Positions 8,913 through 16,610 of a stretch of DNA of 64,000 nucleotides are shown in pieces. Source of the stretch: Flectobacillus roseus (GTDB lineage: Bacteria > Bacteroidota > Bacteroidia > Cytophagales > Spirosomataceae); NCBI RefSeq assembly GCF_030056665.1, contig NZ_JASHIG010000015.1, one strand, 5' to 3'. The notes below the pieces were generated by a model, which saw only the letters and a program-made list of their open reading frames with translations, had not been told where the DNA came from and did not search any database. Position numbers and translations under genes: made by a program. Position 1 is the first letter of the stretch; every line of letters starts with the position of its first letter.

Positions 8913-9341
8913 CTACAATGCTATCGAATCATATACCACAACCTTCGACCACAAATGTTTATGATCTTCAATGAATTTCTTGTGGAGTGGATGTACTAAA
9001 TATTTCTCTTCATCCTCTTTCGAAGCAAACAATAGTAATACCGAAAATGTGTAAGACGCATCAGTCACAGGTTTGTCAAAATCATTAATTGAAGCCTTTC
9101 CGATATGCGCTTGTTTGATTTGTTCAATTTTACCTAATCCTTTCAAACCTGCAAGCAATTGCTCATAAGCCTTTTTATCTTTGCTGTCTTTCAACCAAAA
9201 AAACACATGATGTGAAAAAACAGGCAGTGCCTTTGGAACGGCTGCTTCAGAATTACTAGGTGTCATAACAGTTAGGGCTGTGCCAGCAGTGGCTACTTGG
9301 AGAGATTTTTCAATAAAATTTCTTCGAGATGTATTTTTCAT
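8913..9341 (-). CDS. Secreted Dabb (stress-responsive A/B barrel) protein
   Basis: The 142-residue protein starts MKNTSRRNFIEKS, a twin-arginine-like signal with a hydrophobic stretch (residues 13-24) and probable cleavage after SEA. The mature part is a single Dabb domain: FSHHVFFWLKD at the start, a GLKGLGKI helix, ASYTFSVLLLFASKEDEEKYLVHPLHKKF in the middle and KVVVYDSIAL at the end. Dabb domains are ferredoxin-like barrels that dimerise; many have no known reaction. Export by Tat suggests a folded or cofactor-bearing periplasmic protein. It is a single gene between the MFS transporter and the divergent reductase. Confidence 0.88.
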   Translation of the reverse strand: MKNTSRRNFIEKSLQVATAGTALTVMTPSNSEAAVPKALPVFSHHVFFWLKDSKDKKAYEQLLAGLKGLGKIEQIKQAHIGKASINDFDKPVTDASYTFSVLLLFASKEDEEKYLVHPLHKKFIEDHKHLWSKVVVYDSIAL

Positions 9342-9544
9342 TTTTGAATAGATTTTTGTGTTTGATTACAAGATAGCAAATCATTTGAAAGAATCTATGT
9401 CTTTATGCAGGGCATTATTTTTTCACAAAAAATAACTTTTATAAACTTATCCCTAGTGAGTTGAGTTACTTACTTAGTAGTCAAATATCTAACAATCAAC
9501 TTTATTTTAACCTACAACCACGGTTATTGACAACTCGTACAATC

Positions 9545-10135
9545 ATGAATATTACGATTTTATCGACCTCACCCAGAAAAAACAGTAGTTCTCTTCGTTT
9601 TTCAAAATACTTAAAATCGCTTAGCCAAGAGGCAGGCTTTGACCAAATCGAAATTGTTGACTTCGAAAATTACGATGTACCATTTTTTGGTCAGGGTTTT
9701 ATCAAAAAAGATAGCTTGAGTGCTTTTCAAGAAAAATTGATTGGTGCTTGGGCTAAAGCAGATTTAGTTTTTATAGTAATGCCCGAATACAACTGGTTTC
9801 CAGATGCAGAATTAATTAACTTATTGAATCAGTTGGGAGGCAAAGATTTTGCGCATCTTTTTGGAGAAAAAACCTTCGCTTTGGCGGGTGTATCAAGTGG
9901 TCGTGGAGGCAAGCTTCCTGCCATAGAAATGACGGTTATGTTGGGAAAACTCATCAATTTCTTGAATCAATACTCTGTGATTTCACCTCGTATTTATGAA
10001 TCACACGAAACACATATCAATCTCAACGAAAATGGCGAATTAGCCAATGACAATACTGTTTACGAAAATTCAGTAAAAGCTTTTGTAGATTATTCTATCA
10101 AAATCGCTCAACGCTGGAATAACGGAAAAGCATAA
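9545..10135 (+). CDS. NAD(P)H-dependent FMN reductase
   Basis: A 196-residue flavodoxin-fold oxidoreductase. The N-terminal strand and phosphate loop MNITILSTSPRKNSSSLRF, the FIVMPEYNW motif and LAGVSSGRGG mark the NADPH-dependent FMN reductase family, which reduces quinones, azo compounds, chromate or free flavin. The frame is open from 9461, but the family N-terminus starts at the ATG at 9545; the 28 upstream codons look non-coding. It is divergent from the Dabb gene and followed by a family B palindromic repeat eight bases after its stop codon. The natural substrate is unknown. Confidence 0.9.
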   Translation: MNITILSTSPRKNSSSLRFSKYLKSLSQEAGFDQIEIVDFENYDVPFFGQGFIKKDSLSAFQEKLIGAWAKADLVFIVMPEYNWFPDAELINLLNQLGGKDFAHLFGEKTFALAGVSSGRGGKLPAIEMTVMLGKLINFLNQYSVISPRIYESHETHINLNENGELANDNTVYENSVKAFVDYSIKIAQRWNNGKA

Positions 10136-10142
10136 TGTTGAA

Positions 10143-10276
10143 ATTGAGTGATTTAGTGGTTGAGTGATTTAGTGATTATTTTAAAATGACACATATTTAG
10201 AGGCAAAGCATTGCGTCTCTACAAGTACGTAAAATCAAAATAATAACTCAACCACTCAATCACAACTCACCCAATT
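10143..10276. repeat. Family B palindromic element, copy B1
   Basis: The ends ATTGAGTGATTTAGTGG and CAACCACTCAATCAC are inverted to each other. The centre contains GCAAAGCATTGCGTCTCTAC, related to the inner palindrome of the other copies. The element starts eight bases after the FMN reductase stop codon and leads into the convergent oxidoreductase gene. Confidence 0.75.
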
Positions 10277-10327
10277 AGTATTTGTACTTTAATAAAAACT
10301 ATGCACTCTACACTCCAAACTCAGCAC

Positions 10328-11029
10328 TTAACTATATCTATCATTACGCCAAGGATAAGCTGTATTCGAGTATCCTCTTTCTTCCCAAAAACCTAGCTTA
10401 TTAGCCGATAAAAATTCGATTCTTTTAATCCATTTTGAGCCTTTCCAAGCATACAACTGTGGCGTAATCATACGCAAAGGCCCTCCATGTTCGAGTGGTA
10501 AAGGTTCTCCTTCGACAGTATGTACGAGCATTACATCGGGCTTGAGTGCCTCCTCCAACGATATATTGGTCGTATAGGTATCATAGCCATAACACATCAA
10601 ATGTGTAGCAGTCTCTTTAGGTTGTACCAAAGCTGCCAAGTCCATCAAACGCACGCCACGCCAAGACATATCTAGTTTTGACCAAGTAGTCACACAGTGA
10701 AAATCAGAAATATCGTCGGTTTGAGGCAATGCCAAAAAGTCTTCCCATTTCAATACTACGGGGTTTTCTACTTCGCCATCAATGATTAAGCGCCACTTGT
10801 CCATTGGAATTTGTGGATGATAACCCAAGTCTAGCACAGGCCACTTTTGTGTAATAGTTTGTCCTATGGGGGTTTGAGGCATTCCGTGGCGATTGATTGG
10901 CCCTCGTCCCATTGGATTTGGATCAGCCATAGATGGGGTCTCCTTCATTTTTTCTTCAAAACGAGCTTTGAGTTTCATTCTCGCTTCAATGATTTTATCT
11001 AATTTCTCAGGATTTTGTTCACCTGTCAT
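10328..11029 (-). CDS. Sulfite-oxidase-like molybdopterin oxidoreductase
   Basis: A 233-residue protein with an oxidoreductase molybdopterin-binding domain as in sulfite oxidase and MsrP/YedY. The molybdenum-ligating cysteine lies in ISDFHCVTTWS, and later blocks SWRGVRL, LEHGGPLRMITPQLYAWKGSKWI and GFWEERGYS are typical. There is no signal peptide, unlike MsrP, so it is probably cytoplasmic. The N-terminal 40 residues are charged and helical (EARMKLKARFEEKMKE). No heme partner gene lies beside it. The substrate is unknown; relatives are often annotated simply as sulfite oxidase-like. It is divergent from eutB. Confidence 0.88.
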   Translation of the reverse strand: MTGEQNPEKLDKIIEARMKLKARFEEKMKETPSMADPNPMGRGPINRHGMPQTPIGQTITQKWPVLDLGYHPQIPMDKWRLIIDGEVENPVVLKWEDFLALPQTDDISDFHCVTTWSKLDMSWRGVRLMDLAALVQPKETATHLMCYGYDTYTTNISLEEALKPDVMLVHTVEGEPLPLEHGGPLRMITPQLYAWKGSKWIKRIEFLSANKLGFWEERGYSNTAYPWRNDRYS

Positions 11030-11312
11030 ACGCTTTGTGGGCTATAAGTAAAAATAGTTGAGTAAATACCTGCCGTAGGCAATAAGCTTTATGCCGTAAG
11101 CCAAAAATGCAATAACCTCTTTACAATACAGAAAAATTTATGATTAGATTCCTAATCAGCTCTTCAAGGATAAATTTATTCAATTGAAAAACAGAATCAA
11201 ACTCAAAAAGTTTTTAAATTAAGTGGAAAAGGAAAGGGAATATATCCTTGATATGAATCATGGTACTTTCTTTTTAGTAATCTCTTTCTTTAAGTCATGA
11301 CAGTCTTACAAT

Positions 11313-12689
11313 ATGTTTCAACAAACGATTAAATACAAAACCTATCAATTTGCCGACCTCAGAACACTTATGGCAAAAGCTACCCCAAAAAGGTCGGGGG
11401 ATGAACTAGCTGGTGTGGCTGCCAACAGTGCCGAAGAAAGAGTGGCAGCACAAATGGCATTGGCTGATGTACCATTGAAGGTTTTTCTGAACGAAGCACT
11501 TGTTCCTTACGAAAAAGATGAAGTTACCCGCCTGATTATCGATACACACGACTTGGCGGCCTTCTCTCCTATTAGCCATTTGACAGTGGGAGACTTTCGA
11601 AATTTTCTTTTATCTGAAAATACGACAACTGAAATTTTACAACAAATCAGTAAAGGCATTACGCCCGAAATGGCGGCAGCAGTTTCTAAGCTCATGCGCA
11701 TTCAGGACTTGATTAATGTTGCCTCTAAATGTAGCGTTGTTACCAAATTTAGAAATACCATTGGTTTAAAAGGACGTTTTTCGACCCGTTTACAGCCCAA
11801 TCACCCTACTGACGACTATCGTGGCATAGCTGCCAGTATGATTGATGGTTTGTTTTATGGAAACGGCGATGCCGTAATTGGCATTAACCCAGCCAGCGAT
11901 AGTGTTCCAACCGTAATACAATTGGTTTCGATGTTGGATACTGTCCGTCAAAAGTTTGACATTCCTATACAAACCTGTATTTTGAGTCATATTACCACAA
12001 CGATCAAAGCCATAGAAAGAGGTGCGCCTATTGATTTGGTATTTCAATCTATTGGAGGAACAGAAGCCACTAACACCTCTTTTGGCGTTAATTTGGACAT
12101 CTTAAAAGAAGGTTACGAAGCAGGTTTATCACTCAATAGAGGCACCGTTGGGAATAACCTTATGTATTTTGAAACAGGGCAAGGCTCGGCTTTATCTGCC
12201 AATGCGCATTGGGGACTCGACCAGCAAACTTGCGAAACAAGAGCTTATGCAGTAGCCCGACACTTCAATCCATTATTAGTAAATACCGTAGTGGGATTCA
12301 TTGGCCCCGAGTATTTATTTGATGGAAAACAGATTATTCGAGCGGGTTTGGAAGATCACTTTTGTGCCAAATTATTGGGCTTACCAATGGGTGTGGATGT
12401 TTGTTATACCAACCACGCCGAAGCCGACCAAGACGATATGGATTCGCTATTGACTTTACTCGGTACGGCAGGTTGTAATTTTATCATGGGTGTACCAGGA
12501 GCAGACGATGTGATGTTACATTACCAAAGTACTTCATTTCACGATGCACTCTATGTTCGTCATTTATTGGGACTAAAGCCAGCTCCTGAGTTTGAAGAAT
12601 GGCTACTCAAAATGAATATTATGGATGAGCATTTTAGACTAAAAAATATTTCTAGCGAGCATCGCCTTTTACAACAAACAATATCTTAA
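11313..12689 (+). CDS. eutB: Ethanolamine ammonia-lyase large subunit
   Basis: EutB forms the TIM-barrel catalytic subunit of adenosylcobalamin-dependent ethanolamine ammonia-lyase, which splits ethanolamine into acetaldehyde and ammonia. The 458 residues match the family length. Conserved blocks seen include AGVAANSAEERVAAQ, TRLQPNHPTDDYRGI, GDAVIGINPASDSVPT, QSIGGTEATNTSFGV and YFETGQGSALSA. The small subunit gene lies 1.7 kb downstream, separated by a lipoprotein gene, a YitT gene and two palindromic repeats. No microcompartment shell genes, permease or EutA reactivase occur in the window. No cobalamin riboswitch was recognised upstream. Confidence 0.97.
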   Translation: MFQQTIKYKTYQFADLRTLMAKATPKRSGDELAGVAANSAEERVAAQMALADVPLKVFLNEALVPYEKDEVTRLIIDTHDLAAFSPISHLTVGDFRNFLLSENTTTEILQQISKGITPEMAAAVSKLMRIQDLINVASKCSVVTKFRNTIGLKGRFSTRLQPNHPTDDYRGIAASMIDGLFYGNGDAVIGINPASDSVPTVIQLVSMLDTVRQKFDIPIQTCILSHITTTIKAIERGAPIDLVFQSIGGTEATNTSFGVNLDILKEGYEAGLSLNRGTVGNNLMYFETGQGSALSANAHWGLDQQTCETRAYAVARHFNPLLVNTVVGFIGPEYLFDGKQIIRAGLEDHFCAKLLGLPMGVDVCYTNHAEADQDDMDSLLTLLGTAGCNFIMGVPGADDVMLHYQSTSFHDALYVRHLLGLKPAPEFEEWLLKMNIMDEHFRLKNISSEHRLLQQTIS

Positions 12690-12701
12690 GTTGTGTGAAT
12701 T

Positions 12702-12873
12702 AGGTAACAGGCACTAGGCAAAGAGTGTTAAAATGTGTTGAAGGCATAAGGCAACAGGCACAAGGCACAGAGTGTTAAATCGTTCTTTTGTAAGGATAGA
12801 TAAATTTTTGCCGAATGCCCAAAGCTGAAATCCGAAAGCTCAATAATTAAATTTTATTTTGCCCACTAACTTA
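12702..12873. repeat. Family A element, copy A2
   Basis: It contains a partly duplicated AGGCAACAGGCACAAGGCA block, the AATGCCCAAAGCTGAAA segment and the right inverted end TTTTATTTTGCCCACTAACTT (12853-12873). The left end is eroded. It starts about a dozen bases after the eutB stop codon. The rest of the gap (12874-13068) is AT-rich without a recognised feature. Confidence 0.65.
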
Positions 12874-13068
12874 ATACAATTTCATGTAGTATGTTCATTT
12901 ATATTGATAGTATTCTCCTGATTATAAACACTTTCCAATAACGGTTACGCTAGTAACTTTTAACGTTATCTCATATTAGAATACTATTAGAATAGGGTAA
13001 TCCACGGAGTTATTCTTCAAAAATCAGTGTTAACAATATACGTTAGGCAGTCAAACCCTTTACATTGT

Positions 13069-13335
13069 ATGAAAAGTCTCATTTCAAAAAGCCTTCTTGT
13101 ATTACTAAGCTTTGCTATTATTAGCTGCGATCAAATTCAGGAAAAATCTTTAGAAAATGTCAAGAAAATAAAAGAGTCCGTTCCTGAATACACCGTTGTG
13201 GTGATAGACGGGTGCGAGTACCTAAGACTTGAACATACACATGGGTATGCCAGCTTAACGCATAAAGGAAACTGTAAAAACCCTATTCACATCTACAATG
13301 GTACAAAAACTTCTCCTCAAAACCCTAGGCATTAA
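13069..13335 (+). CDS. Small lipoprotein with THKGNCKNPIH motif
   Basis: An 88-residue protein with a lipoprotein signal peptide (MKSLISKSLLVLLSFAIISC, lipobox Cys at residue 20), so it should be a membrane-anchored periplasmic or surface lipoprotein. The mature part ends in CEYLRLEHTHGYASLTHKGNCKNPIH, where His and Cys residues could bind metal. I believe similar tails occur in other small Bacteroidota proteins of unknown function. The frame is open upstream to 13027, but the ATG at 13069 places the signal peptide correctly. Its last 38 bases overlap the start of the YitT gene in another frame, suggesting translational coupling. Confidence 0.72.
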   Translation: MKSLISKSLLVLLSFAIISCDQIQEKSLENVKKIKESVPEYTVVVIDGCEYLRLEHTHGYASLTHKGNCKNPIHIYNGTKTSPQNPRH

Positions 13336-14197
13336 TGAATATAACCCTGCACAAAGCGTCAAGAACGTTTCTCTGATTGCCTTAGGTGTATTACTCGCAG
13401 GAATTGGTCTTAAAGGATTTTTGCTTCCCAATAGCTTTTTGGATGGAGGCGTAATGGGTATGTCTTTGTTGATTAACATCACAACTGACATTCCGCTTCC
13501 TTATTTAATTGTTATCGTAAATCTTCCGTTTATATTTTTGGCATACAGTCAAGTATCTAAATTTTTTGCCATCAAAACACTTTTAGGCATTGTCGGGCTT
13601 GCAATCTGTATCGCCTTTATCGAAATCCCTCTAGTTACATCTGACAAGCTCCTGATTGCGATATTTGGCGGTTTCTTTTTGGGCGCTGGTATTGGTATGT
13701 CTATCCGAGGTGGTGGCGTATTGGATGGCACCGAGGTATTGGCTTTATACATTAGCCGTAAAACAGTATTGTCGGTAGGTGACGTCATTATTATTATCAA
13801 CGTGTTGATTTTCTCGGTTGCTGCTTTTTTAATTAATATCGAAACAGCCTTATATGCCATGCTTACCTATTTGTCGGCTTCAAAAACCATTGACTTTTTG
13901 ATTCATGGTATAGAGGAATACACAGGCGTAACGATTATTTCGGAAAAAAGTGAAGAAATCAGAGTGATGATTATAGAACAACTCGGACGTGGTGTAACGA
14001 TTTTTAAAGCGAAAAGAGGTTTCGGAAAAAGAGGTCGTAAAGATGAAGATTTGGACGTAGTTTATACGGTATTGACTCGTTTAGAAATCCAAAAACTCAC
14101 CAACGAAATCGAAAATATTGACCCTACGGCCTTTGTCGTACAACAAAGTCTGAATGACGTAAAAGGTGGTATGATAAAGAAATTACCCTTGCATTAA
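13298..14197 (+). CDS. YitT family membrane protein with DUF2179 domain
   Basis: A 299-residue inner-membrane protein. Residues 20-190 hold about six hydrophobic segments with the YitT signatures GIGLKGFLLPNSFLDGGVMG and GMSIRGGGVLDGTEVLAL. Residues 210-290 form the cytoplasmic DUF2179 domain (GVTIISEKSEEIRVMIIEQLGRGVTIFKAKRGF, LTRLEIQKL). YitT proteins are widespread and their transported substrate is unknown. The start at 13298 gives the KLLLKTLGINEYNP N-terminus, although it overlaps the upstream lipoprotein gene by 38 bases. It lies between eutB and eutC; a functional link to ethanolamine is possible but unproven. Confidence 0.9.
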   Translation: MVQKLLLKTLGINEYNPAQSVKNVSLIALGVLLAGIGLKGFLLPNSFLDGGVMGMSLLINITTDIPLPYLIVIVNLPFIFLAYSQVSKFFAIKTLLGIVGLAICIAFIEIPLVTSDKLLIAIFGGFFLGAGIGMSIRGGGVLDGTEVLALYISRKTVLSVGDVIIIINVLIFSVAAFLINIETALYAMLTYLSASKTIDFLIHGIEEYTGVTIISEKSEEIRVMIIEQLGRGVTIFKAKRGFGKRGRKDEDLDVVYTVLTRLEIQKLTNEIENIDPTAFVVQQSLNDVKGGMIKKLPLH

Positions 14198-14364
14198 TTG
14201 AGTGAGTTGGTGATTTGTGACTGAGTGGTCTGAACGTTTCAAACTATTGCAGATTTGGGATTTCTGATTTCGGAAACATAGAATATCCTCAATATAAATA
14301 ACCTAAATTTATTGAAGTTTCATTCACTAAATCACTCATTCACAAATCACTAACTCACTAAATA
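14196..14364. repeat. Family B element B2 carrying a family C fragment
   Basis: The left end ATTGAGTGAGTTGGTGA begins at the YitT stop codon. The right end TCACTAAATCACTCATTCAC reaches to five bases before eutC. Inside, 14240-14278 matches the reverse complement of 43038-43077 with about two mismatches in 39 bases (family C), replacing the usual GAGACGC centre. Confidence 0.7.
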
Positions 14365-14368
14365 AATT

Positions 14369-15124
14369 ATGACAACAGAAAAACAACTGATTCAGACTGA
14401 TATTTGGGATTTTTTGCAAAGCTATACCTCTGCCCGTATTGCTCGTGGACGTGCTGGACATAGCTTACCAACCAAAGAACTTCTTCAGTTTCAGGCTGAC
14501 CATGCTCAGGCTCGTGATGCTGTGCATTCTTCTTTAGACATACAAAATATTCAAGATAGAATTTTGCATGAAACTATTGTCTTACAAAGTAAGGCTACTT
14601 CTCGTGCTCAATATTTACAGCGTCCAGATTGGGGGAGGCAATTGTCTGAAGCCTCTAAACAAGCGCTAAAAAACGTGGTTGATACACCACAAGATATTGC
14701 CATTGTCATAGCAGATGGCTTGTCTGCCAATGCCGTCAATACTCATGCTATACCTGTGGTAAATGGTTTATTGAATGTGTTGATTCAACATCATTGGCGT
14801 ATTGCGCCTATTGCCTTGGTAGAACAAGGCAGAGTAGCCGTTGCGGATGAAATAGCAAGTGCCTTCAAGGCCGAAATTGTACTTATTTTGATTGGCGAAC
14901 GCCCAGGACTAAGCTCACCTGATAGCATGGGAGCTTATTTGACATATCAGCCGAGTGTAGGCATTACCGATGAAAGAAGAAACTGTGTATCTAATATTCG
15001 TCCTGAAGGGTTGAATTATCCTGCGGCTATCGAAAAAATACTCTATTTACTCACCGAAATGAAAACACAGCAAATCAGTGGGGTAAATTTGAAAGACGAA
15101 ATGCAAGGGAAGCTTTTATATTGA
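14369..15124 (+). CDS. eutC: Ethanolamine ammonia-lyase small subunit
   Basis: EutC is the cobalamin-binding Rossmann-like subunit of ethanolamine ammonia-lyase and partners EutB. Seen motifs are the N-terminal LQSYTSARIARGRAG, IAIVIADGLSANAVNTHA, LILIGERPGLSSPDSMGAYLT and DERRNCVSNIRPEGL. At 251 residues it is shorter than the enterobacterial protein (about 295), which has an N-terminal extension linked to microcompartment targeting. This fits the absence of shell genes here. The TGA stop codon falls inside the first repeat unit of family B element B3. It is separated from eutB by two unrelated genes. Confidence 0.96.
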   Translation: MTTEKQLIQTDIWDFLQSYTSARIARGRAGHSLPTKELLQFQADHAQARDAVHSSLDIQNIQDRILHETIVLQSKATSRAQYLQRPDWGRQLSEASKQALKNVVDTPQDIAIVIADGLSANAVNTHAIPVVNGLLNVLIQHHWRIAPIALVEQGRVAVADEIASAFKAEIVLILIGERPGLSSPDSMGAYLTYQPSVGITDERRNCVSNIRPEGLNYPAAIEKILYLLTEMKTQQISGVNLKDEMQGKLLY

Positions 15125-15260
15125 GTGATTTAGTGGTTGAGCGAATGAGTGATGGTTTTTATTAGAATTTTACTCGTAGAGACGCAATGCTTTACGTCTT
15201 TACTGATAGAATATAATTTTTAACATAATCGCTCATTCACTAAATCACTCAATTCTCAAT
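15121..15260. repeat. Family B element, copy B3
   Basis: The left end TTGAGTGATTTAGTGGTTGA overlaps the eutC stop codon. The inner palindrome is GTAGAGACGCAATGCTTTACGTC, and the right end CGCTCATTCACTAAATCACT lies next to the convergent regulator gene. It fills the whole gap between two convergent genes. Confidence 0.8.
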
Positions 15261-15270
15261 GTCTCATTTT

Positions 15271-15939
15271 TTATTTTACTCCCTTCACCAAAAGGTTTTT
15301 AGCTACTTCATGACTCATAAATTGTGGATTAGCTTGAGCAATTTGTACGGACAATGATTTATCAAAATCATTGATTTCTAAAATGTACAATTCCGAACCT
15401 AGACTAATGCCTAATTTGGCTACATACTGCAAAAATGCAGAAGAGTGCTCCGAAACACCCATCATCAACACGCGCTCACCTTGTTTGACTTCTGATAAAT
15501 TTTGATAGGTTAGTTTTGGCATTCTACCATTAGGATCTGGAATTGGATCACCATGTGGGTCAAACTTAGGAAAACCCAAAAACTCATCTAACTTTTCAAC
15601 TAACTCCTCTGAGTCTATATGCTCTAATTGCTCAGCAATATCATGAACCTCGTCCCAGTTAAACCCTAGTTTTTCTACCAGAAATACTTCCCACAAACGA
15701 TGCTTACGAATCACTTTAAGTGCCACCTGTTCGCCAGCTTCTGTTAAACGCACCCCTTGGTATTTTTGATAATTAACCAAATGCTTTTCTGACAATTTAC
15801 GAAGCATATCAGATACCGACGCCGCTTTGGTCTGAGTGAGTTCAGCTACGGCATTGGTGCTAATATCTGCATCGGTTTCGGCAGAAAGTTTATAGATTAT
15901 TTTCAGGTAGTTTTCTTCTGTGAACGAAGTGATTTGCAT
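15271..15939 (-). CDS. DtxR/MntR-family metal-dependent repressor
   Basis: A 222-residue transcription factor. Residues 1-60 form a winged helix-turn-helix (FTEENYLKIIYKL, TNAVAELTQTKAASVSDMLRKL). Residues 65-140 hold the metal-binding dimerisation domain (RKHRLWEVFLVEKLGF, EQLEHIDSEELVEKLD). The C-terminus is a FeoA/SH3-like domain. The frame extends to 15990, but the ATG at 15939 starts exactly where family members begin. The gene is divergent from the Nramp transporter, the classic MntR-MntH arrangement, so manganese is the likely effector; an iron-sensing role cannot be excluded. A dyad over the mntH promoter is a candidate binding site. Confidence 0.92.
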   Translation of the reverse strand: MQITSFTEENYLKIIYKLSAETDADISTNAVAELTQTKAASVSDMLRKLSEKHLVNYQKYQGVRLTEAGEQVALKVIRKHRLWEVFLVEKLGFNWDEVHDIAEQLEHIDSEELVEKLDEFLGFPKFDPHGDPIPDPNGRMPKLTYQNLSEVKQGERVLMMGVSEHSSAFLQYVAKLGISLGSELYILEINDFDKSLSVQIAQANPQFMSHEVAKNLLVKGVK

Positions 15940-16073
15940 GAATTTTATAGTTATACTTCTTCGAAAAAGGTTTGTTGATGCATCTTCCAAAAAAGTGAGT
16001 AGTTGTCAAATAACAAAATTTAGAATTTAAGTAAAAAAGTTAATAGAATATCAGTTATTGGAATGCACGCATA

Positions 16074-16234
16074 ATTAGCAAGATAAGATTTAAGCTATGT
16101 GTTTAGGCACAAGGCAAAGAGTGTTAAAATGTTTTTAATAACCACAGACATACTTTTTTCCAAAGCCCACCGCCGAAAGCCCTTACCTGAAAGCCCTAAG
16201 CGCAATCTTAAATTTTATTTTGCGTACTAATTTA
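16074..16234. repeat. Family A element, copy A3
   Basis: It contains TTTAGGCACAAGGCAAAGAG near its left side, a variant CCGAAAGCCC segment, and the right inverted end CTTAAATTTTATTTTGCGTA (16207-16226). It lies in the 671-base gap between the regulator and mntH, about 110 bases before the predicted operator. Confidence 0.7.
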
Positions 16235-16329
16235 TAATATAGATACGATTAGTTGATTTCAGAAAAACAAATCCTCCTTTCAGTAAACTAAGCCTTTAAC
16301 TATGCTTTTAATTTATACAAAGGTAATTT

Positions 16330-16367
16330 TTTACTTGAACAAAAGTAAATTTTAGACTAATCTAAAA
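16330..16367. promoter_or_regulatory. Candidate MntR operator upstream of mntH
   Basis: Two dyads lie side by side: TTTACTT-N6-AAGTAAA (16330-16349) and TTTTAGA-N4-TCTAAAA (16350-16367). The second has the TTTAG...CTAAA shape of DtxR-family sites. It directly abuts the TTTG -33 element of the mntH promoter, where a bound repressor would block polymerase. Assignment to the neighbouring regulator is inferred. Confidence 0.55.
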
Positions 16368-16368
16368 A

Positions 16369-16397
16369 TTTGTTTTGAATTATAAAAAATACATTTT
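16369..16397 (+). promoter_or_regulatory. mntH promoter
   Basis: TTTG (16369-16372), a 17-base spacer and TACATTTT (16390-16397) match the Bacteroidota -33/-7 pattern well. The transcript would have a leader of about 205 bases, in which I recognised no manganese riboswitch. Confidence 0.55.
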
Positions 16398-16610
16398 AAG
16401 TTTGTTAAGCATTTAGTAAAAGCTTGGAGCTCAAAGTTTAGGATAACTACTTAGCACTTTATTCAAAAGTAGGAAGCAGTTTTCGGAAAGCTCAAAAGAG
16501 TCAAATAGGTGGTAAAATACCAATCCTTGATTTTTTGAGATTGTAAACCAACAATCATTTACTCAATACGTAAACACTCTCAAAGATTAAAACCTAATAT
16601 TACCAAAACT

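Noticed and set aside
11030..11312. Region before eutB considered for a cobalamin riboswitch
   Set aside because: The enzyme needs adenosylcobalamin, but no B12-box-like sequence or matching stems were seen.
10143..15260. Repeated TTGAGTGATTTAGTGA units considered as a CRISPR array
   Set aside because: The units are short, degenerate and inverted rather than direct, with no regular spacers and no cas genes. They form palindromic dispersed elements.
16404..16610. mntH leader considered as a manganese (yybP-ykoY) riboswitch
   Set aside because: The leader is long enough, but I could not find the conserved paired elements. A covariance-model search would decide.
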